Part shown: positions 23,197 through 31,510 of the stretch, piece after piece | How positions within the stretch are numbered: position 1 is the first letter of the stretch | Layout: every line of letters begins with the position of its first letter | NCBI GenBank assembly: GCA_031280145.1 | Contig: JAITHB010000099.1 | Coordinates: forward strand, 1-34,892 | Direction: 5' to 3' | Length of the DNA: 34,892 nucleotides | Source: Oscillospiraceae bacterium | Lineage (GTDB): Bacteria > Bacillota > Clostridia > Christensenellales > Aristaeellaceae | Made by a program: the position numbers and the translations under genes | Notes under the pieces: generated by a model | The model's input: the letters and a program-made list of their open reading frames with translations, nothing else | What the model was told of the DNA's origin: nothing | The model's database searches: none

Positions 23197-24242
23197 CAGA
23201 CAACACCTCCGGTCATTCTGTTAATGCGGTGCCGGAGAATCTCGGGCATATCTACCTTCGGCGCTTTTGGGTGAAGAAGCCACGTCGCCGCCCAGTGCGT
23301 GTCGGATATGCGAATAGGCGGCGGCTCGCGCTCAAAGTCAAGCTTGAGCGCGTACTTATTCCGCACGGCGAACGCGTCGCCTTTGGGCGGATGAATCATG
23401 TTCGGCGGAGTACCCGGTATCGCGAGCAGCTTCTCCTTAGTCTGCATATCGGGAATGGACGAAAGCAATGCCCAAGTGTACGGGTGCGCGGGTCTGAAGA
23501 ATACATCTTCCGCGGTTCCGCTTTCAAGAATCTTACCCGCGTACATCACGTTCACGCGCTGCGCCATGTTCGCGACCACGCCCAAGTCGTGCATGATAAA
23601 GATAACCGACAGGTTGCGCTCTTTCTTTATCTGATTGATGAGGTCGAGTATCTTCGCTTGCACCGTAACGTCGAGCGCGGTAGTGGGTTCGTCGCAGATA
23701 AGTATCTCGGGGTCGCCCGCGAGCGCGATTGCGATTACGATTCGCTGGCGCATTCCGCCTGAAAACTGAAACGGATATTGGTTGAAGCGGCGCTCCGGTT
23801 CGGGAATGCCGACGGAACGCATAAGCTCTATCGCCTGCGTCTTCGCGTCCGCTGTGGAAAGCTTCTTTGTGAGATGCAGAACCTCGGTTATCTGCTTGCC
23901 TATCTTCATTATGGGGTTGAGCGCGGACAGCGGATCCTGAAAGATAAGCCCGATTCGCTTCCCGCGTATCTCGTGGAAGCCCTCTTCGTTAAGCTTGGTC
24001 AAATCCGTTCCGTGGTAATCTATCGCGCCGCCTTCAATCACCGCGTTGCCGGGCAGAATGCCCATAATCGCCTTGATTGTGACAGACTTGCCCGAACCCG
24101 ATTCGCCGACAATCGCGACAGTCTCGCCGCGCTTCAAGTCGAACGAAACGCCGCGCACTGCCTGCACCATTCCGCCGTACGCCTTGAACGAGATAGTGAG
24201 GTCAGTCACCTTTAAGATTGTGTCGTTGCTATCTGTCGGCAT
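23196..24242 (-). CDS. oppD: Oligopeptide ABC transporter ATP-binding protein (OppD-like)
   Basis: A 348-residue ABC ATPase with Walker A GESGSGKS (46-53), signature FSGGMRQR, Walker B ILICDEPTTALD and H-loop IMHDLGVVANMAQRV. The C-terminal extension reads GTPPNMIHPPKGDAFAVRNKYALKLDFEREPP. The positions that in many OppD proteins hold four cysteines for an iron-sulfur site are Asp or Asn here, so that site is absent; this variant is, to my knowledge, common in Clostridia. It ends in an unusual hydrophilic tail (PKVDMPEILRHRINRMTGGVV). The start lies 2 bases after the oppC stop. Confidence 0.93.
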   Translation of the reverse strand: MPTDSNDTILKVTDLTISFKAYGGMVQAVRGVSFDLKRGETVAIVGESGSGKSVTIKAIMGILPGNAVIEGGAIDYHGTDLTKLNEEGFHEIRGKRIGLIFQDPLSALNPIMKIGKQITEVLHLTKKLSTADAKTQAIELMRSVGIPEPERRFNQYPFQFSGGMRQRIVIAIALAGDPEILICDEPTTALDVTVQAKILDLINQIKKERNLSVIFIMHDLGVVANMAQRVNVMYAGKILESGTAEDVFFRPAHPYTWALLSSIPDMQTKEKLLAIPGTPPNMIHPPKGDAFAVRNKYALKLDFEREPPPIRISDTHWAATWLLHPKAPKVDMPEILRHRINRMTGGVV

Positions 24243-24244
24243 CC

Positions 24245-25396
24245 CTATTCCTCCCCTCGGCGCGTCGGGTCAAGCGCGTCGCGAAGACCGTTCGCGAACA
24301 GGTTGAACGAAATCATCAGCACCGATATGAGAACTGCGGGCGCGATCGTCTGATACGGATACTGAAGCAGAACAGACTGTCCGTTCGACAGAAGCACGCC
24401 GATAGACGGGCTGGGCGGCTTTATACCAAGCCCGATGTACGCGAGGAAGGATTCGCTGAATATCGCGCCGGGTATGGCAATCATAGCGCGCGTGATGAGC
24501 GGTCCGATCGTGTTGGGCAGGATGTGGCGGAAGATAAGCTGCCTGTCGGGAACGCCTAGCGTCCGCGCCGCCAAAACGTATTCGCGTCCCTTAAAGCGGT
24601 AGAACTGCGCGCGGATCAGCCGCGACGTGCCGATCCAGCCCGTCACGGTCAGCGCCAGAATAATGGATAACATGCCCGAACCCAGCAGAATCATAAACAG
24701 AATCGTTACCACTATGTATGGCAGACCGTCGAGAATTTCCGCAAAGTGCGTCAGCACATAGTCAACATTTCCGCCGTAGTATCCCGCGATCGAGCCGTAT
24801 ATCACGCCGATAATCACATTCAAGATAACGGAAAAGAACGCGATGAGAAGCGATATTCTCGCGCCCCAAAACAGCCTTGTGCACAGGTCGCGCCCGAGAT
24901 AATCCGTTCCCAGCCAATAATAAGTTCCGTCAGGCACGTTGCTGTACTTGTAGTAGTCTATCACAACGTCAACCATTGCGACGCCGTTTGCGTCGAATTC
25001 GCGCGTGATTTCTATCACGCTGCCTTCGGGATAGCGGTTGGCGTCCGTCAAGCTGTCTTTCTTGCGGTTAACCAGCAAGCGCGTGCCGTCCGCTATGCCG
25101 AGCTTCTCAAGCCCTTGAATCTTCGGCGGAAGGTTCTTGCGCGAAACGTTCTGTTCGGTATATGTGTAGCCCGTGAGGCTCGGCACGATAAGCGCGAGCA
25201 GGATAACCAGAACGATTACGCCAAAAGAAAACATCGTGACGCGGTTCTTGGAGAGCCTTACGAGAGCGTCTTTATAGAAGCCGATGGGCTTCGTGTGCAG
25301 CTTCTCATCCTTTATGTTGTCGGAAGCGACGAGCGCGAAGTCTTCGTCGGGAAGGTTGCGTATTTCAATAGGAAGCTTGTCTTTATCGTATATCAT
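24245..25396 (-). CDS. oppC: Oligopeptide ABC transporter permease (OppC-like)
   Basis: A 383-residue permease. A cytoplasmic N-terminal arm of about 55 residues precedes the first membrane segment (about 56-75). An extracytoplasmic insert of about 90 residues follows (NRKKDSLTDANRYPEGSVIEIT), then GTDYLGRDLCTRLFWGARISL and five further membrane segments. The EAA-type loop is AARTLGVPDRQLIFRHILPN. The insert makes it longer than the roughly 300-residue classical OppC and is probably a periplasm-side domain contacting the binding protein. It overlaps oppB by 4 bases. Confidence 0.92.
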   Translation of the reverse strand: MIYDKDKLPIEIRNLPDEDFALVASDNIKDEKLHTKPIGFYKDALVRLSKNRVTMFSFGVIVLVILLALIVPSLTGYTYTEQNVSRKNLPPKIQGLEKLGIADGTRLLVNRKKDSLTDANRYPEGSVIEITREFDANGVAMVDVVIDYYKYSNVPDGTYYWLGTDYLGRDLCTRLFWGARISLLIAFFSVILNVIIGVIYGSIAGYYGGNVDYVLTHFAEILDGLPYIVVTILFMILLGSGMLSIILALTVTGWIGTSRLIRAQFYRFKGREYVLAARTLGVPDRQLIFRHILPNTIGPLITRAMIAIPGAIFSESFLAYIGLGIKPPSPSIGVLLSNGQSVLLQYPYQTIAPAVLISVLMISFNLFANGLRDALDPTRRGEE

Positions 25397-26343
25397 TGCC
25401 TGCCTCCTATCCTGATTCTGGGGTCGATGATCCCGTAAGATACATCGACAATCAGGATGGTGATAAGCGAAATCGCGGAATAGAAGATGAGCAGCGCGAC
25501 CGTCAGGAAGTGGTCGCCCGCCAGAATTGAATCCACAAGCTGCCCGCCCATGCCGGGAATCGAATACATGCGCTCCACGACAAGCGAGCCTCCGATTATT
25601 CCGGTAATCATCGGAATAATGGTGTTGGCTATAGGCACCAAGGAATTGCGCAAAGCGTGGCGAACCGTCGCCTGCGCGCGCGTCAGTCCTTTTGTACGCG
25701 CGAGAAGCAGATATTCGGAGCTAAGCGTTTCGATGAGTTCGCCGCGCAGATACCTCGCGATCGTCGCGATCGGCCCCAGCGCGAGCGCGGTTATAGGCAA
25801 TACCAGCGAGTTTAGCTTCGCGCCAAGGGTTAGCGCGGTAGAATCGTAAAGCGTCGGAAATATCGGAATCTTGAACGTGAGGAAATACTGCAATGCGGAA
25901 GCGAAAACAAACGACGGTATTGATATAAACAGAACGATCAAAAATGACATGACGACATCTGTTGGTTTGTTGCGCCTTAACGCGGCTATCGTTCCCAAAA
26001 TAAAACCGAGCGGCATCGAGACCAACAGCGCGAGAACGTTCAGCATAACCGTGGGCGGAATTCTGGTGGAGATAATTCGGAACACATCCATGCCGGGGCG
26101 AACCTTAACCGATGTGCCAAAGTCGCCGTGAAGCACGATTCCCTTAAGGAAGTAGTAATACTGCACAACCATTGGTTTATCCAGATGCATTTCAGCTTCG
26201 AGAAGCCGCTGTATCTCGGGAGATACCTCCGGATTTTCAAATATGCTCTTTGGCATCAGCCTGATTATCCAAAACGATAGCGACATCACGAGGAACAGCG
26301 TCAGCAACATTGCGCCGATCCTGCTTAAGGTGTATTTGAACAC
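25393..26343 (-). CDS. oppB: Oligopeptide ABC transporter permease (OppB-like)
   Basis: The start is the GTG at 26343 (MFKYTLSRIGAMLLTLFLV), which has GGGAG five bases upstream, giving 316 residues. Upstream in-frame codons lie in the intercistronic hairpin region and are unlikely to be translated. It has six predicted membrane segments, the typical first block FWIIRLMPKSIFENP, and the EAA-type loop ARTKGLTRAQATVRHALRNSLVP. It ends YGIIDPRIRIG, characteristic of OppB/DppB. It forms the channel with OppC. Confidence 0.93.
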   Translation of the reverse strand: MFKYTLSRIGAMLLTLFLVMSLSFWIIRLMPKSIFENPEVSPEIQRLLEAEMHLDKPMVVQYYYFLKGIVLHGDFGTSVKVRPGMDVFRIISTRIPPTVMLNVLALLVSMPLGFILGTIAALRRNKPTDVVMSFLIVLFISIPSFVFASALQYFLTFKIPIFPTLYDSTALTLGAKLNSLVLPITALALGPIATIARYLRGELIETLSSEYLLLARTKGLTRAQATVRHALRNSLVPIANTIIPMITGIIGGSLVVERMYSIPGMGGQLVDSILAGDHFLTVALLIFYSAISLITILIVDVSYGIIDPRIRIGGRQ

Positions 26344-26400
26344 AGCAACTCCCACCAAAATGCTTATATTTGACAAAGGGCGGACGGAATCACTCGTCAC

Positions 26401-26444
26401 CCGCGGCGGCGTCCCCCTTTGTTAAAGGGAGGATGCCGCCGCGG
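26401..26444. repeat. Long GC-rich hairpin between oppA and oppB
   Basis: CCGCGGCGGC (26401-26410) pairs with GCCGCCGCGG (26435-26444), and inside it TCC/GGA and CCCTTT/AAAGGG continue the stem around a GTT loop. The result is about 20 bp with one bulged A. It lies after the oppA stop and before the oppB ribosome binding site. Its inner part resembles a repeat I recall as common between genes in gut Clostridia. Probable effect: it protects the oppA message and limits read-through into the permease genes. Confidence 0.75.
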
Positions 26445-26462
26445 CTACAGAGGAAATTCGTC

Positions 26463-28229
26463 TTATTCCGTTAAGTCCGCGTAAATATTGCCCCAACCAA
26501 ACCCGGGTATATACGTCTTAACAGGCAACGCCATGCGCTCGCTGAACATTTCGTAATTGACATGCTGCACGACGGGGATATGGATGACATAATCGAGGTA
26601 GATTTCTTCAAGCTTCTTCGTCTCGTCGAGCATCGCGTTATAGTCGCTCTTAAGCTCCGGCGCGTCCGCTATCGCGTACTGCGCGTCAAACGCGTCAACG
26701 TGATAGTTGTTCGGCGAGGAGGAATACGAGCTCAGATAATAATAGAAGGCGGAGTACGGATAGTTGCGCGAGACGCTGCGCGTCCAGTCGTTCGGCGATA
26801 AATCCCACTTGTCGTCGCCGGTGCTCTTCCAATCGCCCGCGCCCATTCCCGCGTAGGTTACAAGCTCAAGCTTCACCTTGCCCTCGAAAATTACGGGCCA
26901 CTGTTCCATAAGATATTCAGCAGTTGCAAGCCACGCGGTGTTATCGCTTTCGGTTGCGAAAATGACAGTTATGACGGTGTCTTCCGGAATACCCGCGGCT
27001 TCATACGCCTTCGCGAGATACTCGCGCGCAAGTTCGGGATTGTAACCTGATGGTCCCCAGCTTTCGACCAACGCGGTGACAGCCTTGCCCTGCTCTGATT
27101 CGCGGTACGTAAGCCCGCTTTCCGAAAGCAGACCCGCCTGTCCGTTGATATATGTGCCTGTCGGAATCATATAGCCGAATATGTCGTTCGCCACAACCTG
27201 GCGGTTGATGGCGTGATACAGCGCCTTGCGGTATTCAACCGTGCCGCTTATCGGGTTGTTCGGGTTCCTGTCGTTGACGTCGATGTGGTAAACCGTCAAG
27301 CTGTCGTAGGTAACGAGGCGCGGATCGTCGATATAGGTTTCTATTACGCTCGAATTCGGCGTCATATAATCGAGCAGCCCTTTTTCCCAAAGCTCGACGC
27401 GCGCGTTCATTTCGGGAACGATGCGCACTTCAACCGAATCCCAGTTGAACAAATCGGAGAGCCAATGGTCGGGGTTCTTCTCATAAACATGAATCGAGCC
27501 GTATTCCCATGTCTTGAACGTGTACGGTCCGCTGCCCATCCAGTTGTCGAGCGTCGTTCCGTAGGTCGTCTCCGTGCGCGACTCGTTCATGCCGGCTTCG
27601 TAGTACGGTTCGTAAACAGGATAAGTGGAGCGGTCCGTGAAGTGGCTGCACACATCGTTTACGGAGTTTGTGTCTATAGTTTTAAGTTCTATTGTGTAGT
27701 CGTCGATTTTCTTAATGCCGACGTCTTCCCAAGCTATTGTGTTGGAAGTACCCTGAAGGGAATATTCTCTGGCGTTGACAATCTTAATGCTCTGATCTGA
27801 CAAGAAGTCTGACATGCTGTTTATCAGAATCGGGTCAAGCAGCATCTTCCATGAATACATAATGGTATCGGCGTTGATCGGGTCGCCGTTCTGCCACTGC
27901 GCTTCCGGGCGAAGCTTGATTTGCCAGGTGTAATCGTCAATCTTGATGGGCAGTTCGGAAGCCAAATCGCCTATCCAGACATAGCCCAAGCCGTTTTCGG
28001 TCGGATAACGCCTGAAGAGCGGCGAGCCGCAATAAAGGAAAGGCGTTTCAAGAGCTATATCAACGTTGTTCTGCCCGTTAAGAGTCGGGCACTCTGCTGT
28101 CATCGAAGTGTGATACACCTTGGCACCGTCCGACGTCGCGCTCGCGCCTGTAACCGGCACGGACGCCGCCAGAAGAATAAGCGCGATAAGTGTTACAAAA
28201 AGACGGGACTTGAGGTTTGTTACCTTCAT
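26463..28229 (-). CDS. oppA: Oligopeptide-binding protein of the ABC transporter (SBP family 5)
   Basis: A 588-residue secreted binding protein. The signal peptide (MKVTNLKSRLFVTLIALILL, cleavage near TGASA) has no lipobox cysteine, unlike most Gram-positive OppA lipoproteins. Family-5 blocks are present: LASELPIKIDDYTWQIKLRPEAQWQNGDPINADTIMYSW in pieces, GSGPYTFKTWEYGSIHVYEKNPDHW, VEYRKALYHAINRQVVANDIF and the C-terminal IHIPVVQH. AAGGAGG is well spaced before the ATG. The ligand is probably peptides; sugars or nickel cannot be excluded. The DUF3899 gene ends 61 bases upstream and no good promoter is visible between them. Confidence 0.92.
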   Translation of the reverse strand: MKVTNLKSRLFVTLIALILLAASVPVTGASATSDGAKVYHTSMTAECPTLNGQNNVDIALETPFLYCGSPLFRRYPTENGLGYVWIGDLASELPIKIDDYTWQIKLRPEAQWQNGDPINADTIMYSWKMLLDPILINSMSDFLSDQSIKIVNAREYSLQGTSNTIAWEDVGIKKIDDYTIELKTIDTNSVNDVCSHFTDRSTYPVYEPYYEAGMNESRTETTYGTTLDNWMGSGPYTFKTWEYGSIHVYEKNPDHWLSDLFNWDSVEVRIVPEMNARVELWEKGLLDYMTPNSSVIETYIDDPRLVTYDSLTVYHIDVNDRNPNNPISGTVEYRKALYHAINRQVVANDIFGYMIPTGTYINGQAGLLSESGLTYRESEQGKAVTALVESWGPSGYNPELAREYLAKAYEAAGIPEDTVITVIFATESDNTAWLATAEYLMEQWPVIFEGKVKLELVTYAGMGAGDWKSTGDDKWDLSPNDWTRSVSRNYPYSAFYYYLSSYSSSPNNYHVDAFDAQYAIADAPELKSDYNAMLDETKKLEEIYLDYVIHIPVVQHVNYEMFSERMALPVKTYIPGFGWGNIYADLTE

Positions 28230-28290
28230 TGGGTGCGCCTCCTTAATTGTCTATCGGTGAAGCGGCAAACCGCCGCAATACCATCTTCTT

Positions 28291-28716
28291 TTATGAAAAA
28301 ACGAGAGCCGTGAGCGCGGATATCATCAGAAACAAAACGGCGAACAAGAACAAAACCGCAACGCCGCCGCGCTTCTTTCTGGAGATTACATAGTCCGCGT
28401 AGTCCGATTCTTCGCCCGGCTTCTTCCTATCGTTCCGCAGAACCTTCATTACGGTTTTCCCGCTGAAAACGACGCTGTTGAACACTCCCAAGTTTGAAAC
28501 GAGACCGAAGAGGGCGGCGAGCAGGAACGTCATGCCGACGGAGAAGAACGCGTTGGACGCAAATACTCCGATTGACGTCGCATATCGTCTCTGCATAATG
28601 ACCGAAACGACAATGCCGATAACGGCGGCGACAGCAATCTTCTTCCATGCCGCACGAATGCTCGCGATAATTCCGCTCAATGCCGTGTTTCCATTTTTCA
28701 TAAATAATATGCGCAA
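28291..28716 (-). CDS. Small membrane protein, DUF3899-like
   Basis: A 141-residue protein with three to four hydrophobic segments (about 26-43, 52-78, 119-140). The loop between the last two is basic and carries SDYADYVISRKKR. The pattern FFSVGMTFLLAALFGLVSNLGVFNSVVF followed by a Tyr-rich charged loop and a last membrane helix fits DUF3899, which has no known function. The start is uncertain: TTG at 28716 has AAGG five bases upstream but lies inside a palindrome, and ATG at 28701 lacks a Shine-Dalgarno. It is directly upstream of oppA and probably on the same transcript. Confidence 0.65.
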   Translation of the reverse strand: MRILFMKNGNTALSGIIASIRAAWKKIAVAAVIGIVVSVIMQRRYATSIGVFASNAFFSVGMTFLLAALFGLVSNLGVFNSVVFSGKTVMKVLRNDRKKPGEESDYADYVISRKKRGGVAVLFLFAVLFLMISALTALVFS

Positions 28717-28722
28717 TTGCGC
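28711..28722. repeat. Palindrome at the DUF3899 start
   Basis: GCGCAATTGCGC is a perfect 12-bp palindrome just after the predicted transcript start and spanning the TTG start codon, flanked by AT-rich TAAATA and TATTTA blocks at slightly unequal distances. It could be an operator or a small hairpin hiding the start codon. Confidence 0.4.
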
Positions 28723-28734
28723 CTTATTTAGTGG

Positions 28735-28763
28735 ATTATATCAGAGTGAAACGCAAAACGCAA
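28735..28763 (-). promoter_or_regulatory. Promoter of DUF3899 and probably the opp operon
   Basis: TTGCGT (28758-28763) and a perfect TATAAT (28735-28740) are 17 bases apart on the minus strand, with TGA directly before the -10 (extended -10). The remainder of the 276-bp gap up to 28992 holds only the flavodoxin terminator and AT-rich sequence without recognisable genes. Confidence 0.7.
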
Positions 28764-28959
28764 TATGCAAAATGAAAAAATGCGAATTTTAGTTCACCGT
28801 CGACCGCGCCGAAACGCGTCGGGCTGCATAGTGCGCCTTGATACAATTCAACATAATTGATTTTTTTGGAATTATCCAATGAATCAAACCGCAAGAATCT
28901 GTTTGAGAAAATGAATCCAAGGCAATATCCGATTGCATTTCGATATGAGATTGATAAAA

Positions 28960-28986
28960 GGAATCCGACGGCGAGCGTCGGATTCC
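28960..28986 (-). terminator. Intrinsic terminator after the flavodoxin-like gene
   Basis: GGAATCCGACG and CGTCGGATTCC form a perfect 11-bp stem with a 5-base loop, followed on the minus strand by TTTTA. It starts 6 bases after the stop codon. Confidence 0.8.
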
Positions 28987-28992
28987 CCGTAT

Positions 28993-29613
28993 TTATCTGA
29001 TGAAGTTCGTCGCAATACGCGGCTCGGGCGGCGGAAACTCAATCCCCGCAAGCTTGCCCGCGTCTATGCATTTAAGCAGCCACGCCATGTTTCGCCCCAG
29101 CACCCGCATAACCTGCAAGCCTTCCTTGTCCTGACGCACTTCGTCAGGCGTGTTCCCGTGGACGCTGTTCCAGTATTGCGAAGATACTACGGGCATCCCG
29201 CAGATAGTCATATATTTGTTCAATCGGTCGAACGCCGCGGAAGCTCCGCCGCGTCTGCACGATACCACCGCGCAGCCGGGTTTTCCCGCGAAGCCGGGAC
29301 CCGCGTACATGAAGCGGTCAAGGAAGCTGCATATCGCGCCCGACGCGCTTGCGTAGTGCACGGGCGAGCCGAACACGAATCCGTCCGCCTTCTCGGCCTT
29401 CTCGAGCGCGGCGTTAACGATTCCGCCGAGCGCGCAGCGGTCGTCGCCTGTGTAACACGCGCCGCAGGCTATGCAGCCCGATATCGGCGCCGCGCCAAGC
29501 CAAAGAATCTCCCACGTGACGCCCGCTTGCGTGAGTTCGCCCGCCATTTCCATCAGCGCGGTGTATGTGCAGCCATGCTCGTGCGGGCTGCCGTTGATCA
29601 TCAATACGTGCAT
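28993..29613 (-). CDS. Flavodoxin-like NAD(P)H-dependent FMN oxidoreductase
   Basis: A 206-residue flavoprotein of the NADPH-dependent FMN reductase / iron-sulfur flavoprotein group. The FMN phosphate loop INGSPHEHGCTYTAL is at residues 6-20, and GSPVHYASASGAICSFLDRF is the isoalloxazine-side block. Cysteines in SGCIACGACY (about 45-54) are spaced as in CxxC-containing relatives, but a full cluster motif is not complete. It probably reduces quinones, nitro compounds or other small oxidants. GAGGGG precedes the ATG. It begins 21 bases after the typA stop and ends at a strong terminator, so it is the last gene of the prfC-typA unit. Confidence 0.85.
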   Translation of the reverse strand: MHVLMINGSPHEHGCTYTALMEMAGELTQAGVTWEILWLGAAPISGCIACGACYTGDDRCALGGIVNAALEKAEKADGFVFGSPVHYASASGAICSFLDRFMYAGPGFAGKPGCAVVSCRRGGASAAFDRLNKYMTICGMPVVSSQYWNSVHGNTPDEVRQDKEGLQVMRVLGRNMAWLLKCIDAGKLAGIEFPPPEPRIATNFIR

Positions 29614-29634
29614 TTGAATCCCCTCTTCTTGTGT

Positions 29635-31458
29635 TTACTGTTTCTTTTTGGACGATTGCTTCATGCGTTGTTCATGCGATAATATGCGCTTTCTGCACCG
29701 AAGATTCTTCGGAGTTACTTCGAGCAGCTCGTCGTCTTCAATGAATTCCAAATTTTCTTCAAGCGACAGAGGACGCACGGACACAAGCTTCATAGAATCT
29801 TCCGCGGCGGACGAGTTGCGCGTATTCGTGACGTGCTTCTTTCGACACACGTTCACAGCCATGTCTCCCGGGCGCGGATTCACGCCGATAATCATTCCCT
29901 CGTAAACCGCATCGCCGGGGGAAATCAATATTGATCCGCGTTCCTGCGCGCCATACAGACCGTAAGTCGTGGCTTCCCCCGTTTCAAACGCTACAAGAAC
30001 GCCCGTCAGCCTGTGCGGTATGTCGCCCTTCATCGGTTCGTAGCGTTCAAACACGGAGGACATAACGCCTTCGCCGTGCGTGTCTGTCAAAAATTCGCTT
30101 CTGTAACCAAACAGACCTCTGGTCGGCACGAGGAATATCAAACGAATACGGTTCTCGCCCGACATGCTTTGAAGGATGCCGCGCCTGCGCCCCAGCTTGT
30201 CGATGACCGCGCCGACATAATTTGAGGGAACGTCGACGACGACGCGCTCGATAGGCTCGCTCTGCTCGCCGTCGATTTCCTTTATCAAGACCACGGGTCT
30301 GCCTACTTGGAATTCATAGCCTTGGCGGCGCATCGTTTCTATTAAGATGGACAGATGAAGCTCGCCGCGAGCGTAGACAAGGAAGCGATCGGGCGATTCG
30401 GTCTCATGAACGCGAAGCGATACGTCGGTTTGTATTTCGCGGAACAATCGCGCGCGAAGATGGCGCGACGTCACATATGGTCCCTCTCGACCCGCGAACG
30501 GGCTGTCGTTCACGGAAAACGTCATACTGACGGTCGGTTCCGAAATCTTGACGAAGTCTATCGGTTCGGGATTGAGCGGGTCGCAGACGGTGTCGCCGAT
30601 AGAAATCTCTTCCATTCCGCAGATGGCGGCTATGTCCCCCGCTTTTACAGATTCTGCGGGAATGCGCTTGAGCCCGTCGAACGTGAACAAGCCTGACAAT
30701 CGGACGGCAGGCGAAACAAAGTCGGTTCCGTATGTGCAGCGAACGGCGGTCATTCCCGCGGAAAGCGTTCCGCGTTCGACCCTGCCGATTCCGATTCTTC
30801 CGATATAATCATTATAGTCAATGGTGGAAATCAACGCTTGCGCACTGCCGTCCATGTCGACGTCGGGCGGCGGAACATACTTAATGATTGCGTCAAACAA
30901 CGCGCGCATATCCTCGCCCGCCTCGTTCTGCTCCGCGCTCGCGGTCCCGCGCCTTGCGGAAGTGAACAGGAACGGCGTGTCGAGCTGCTTCGCGTCGGCG
31001 TTGAGGTCGATGAGCAAATCGAGCGTTTCGGTCACAACTTCGTCCAGACGCGCGTCGGGTCTGTCAATCTTGTTTATGACGACTTGCACGGGCAGATCAA
31101 GTTCGAGAGCTTTGCGCAGAACGAAACGCGTCTGCGGCATCGGTCCTTCAAACGCGTCGATAAGCAGCAGTACGCCGTCCGCCATCTTGAGTACGCGCTC
31201 GACTTCTCCCGAGAAGTCCGCGTGGCCCGGCGTATCGATTATGTTAATCTTGACGCCTTTATAATGAATGGCCGTATTCTTCGCGAGAATGGTTATGCCG
31301 CGCTCGCGCTCAAGATCGTTGCTGTCCATCATGCGTTCCGCCGTCTGCTGGTTTTCGCGGAACGTGCCGGATTGCTTGAGCATCTCGTCTACGAGCGTGG
31401 TCTTGCCGTGGTCGACGTGGGCTATTATGGCGACGTTGCGTATGTCTTCGCGTATCAA
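29635..31458 (-). CDS. typA: Translational GTPase TypA/BipA
   Basis: A 607-residue ribosome-binding GTPase of usual length. G1 AHVDHGKT is at 13-20, G3 DTPGH at 75-79, G4 NKID at 129-132. The BipA blocks [39 protein letters not shown] and [18 protein letters not shown] follow, with the BipA-specific C-terminal domain. It acts in ribosome assembly and stress-dependent translation. The start is a TTG with AAGGAG eight bases upstream. It lies 52 bases after prfC, probably co-transcribed; a short AGACC/GGTCT hairpin in the gap is too weak to call a terminator. Confidence 0.96.
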   Translation of the reverse strand: MIREDIRNVAIIAHVDHGKTTLVDEMLKQSGTFRENQQTAERMMDSNDLERERGITILAKNTAIHYKGVKINIIDTPGHADFSGEVERVLKMADGVLLLIDAFEGPMPQTRFVLRKALELDLPVQVVINKIDRPDARLDEVVTETLDLLIDLNADAKQLDTPFLFTSARRGTASAEQNEAGEDMRALFDAIIKYVPPPDVDMDGSAQALISTIDYNDYIGRIGIGRVERGTLSAGMTAVRCTYGTDFVSPAVRLSGLFTFDGLKRIPAESVKAGDIAAICGMEEISIGDTVCDPLNPEPIDFVKISEPTVSMTFSVNDSPFAGREGPYVTSRHLRARLFREIQTDVSLRVHETESPDRFLVYARGELHLSILIETMRRQGYEFQVGRPVVLIKEIDGEQSEPIERVVVDVPSNYVGAVIDKLGRRRGILQSMSGENRIRLIFLVPTRGLFGYRSEFLTDTHGEGVMSSVFERYEPMKGDIPHRLTGVLVAFETGEATTYGLYGAQERGSILISPGDAVYEGMIIGVNPRPGDMAVNVCRKKHVTNTRNSSAAEDSMKLVSVRPLSLEENLEFIEDDELLEVTPKNLRCRKRILSHEQRMKQSSKKKQ

Positions 31459-31510
31459 GGGCAGTACTCCTTAGCAAACTATTGGTCGGTTGTTAAACAG
31501 ACCGCAGGTC

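Noticed and set aside
31484-31510. AGACC/GGTCT hairpin between prfC and typA as a terminator
   Set aside because: Only a 5-bp stem with a 3-base loop and no T run; more likely neutral sequence within an operon.
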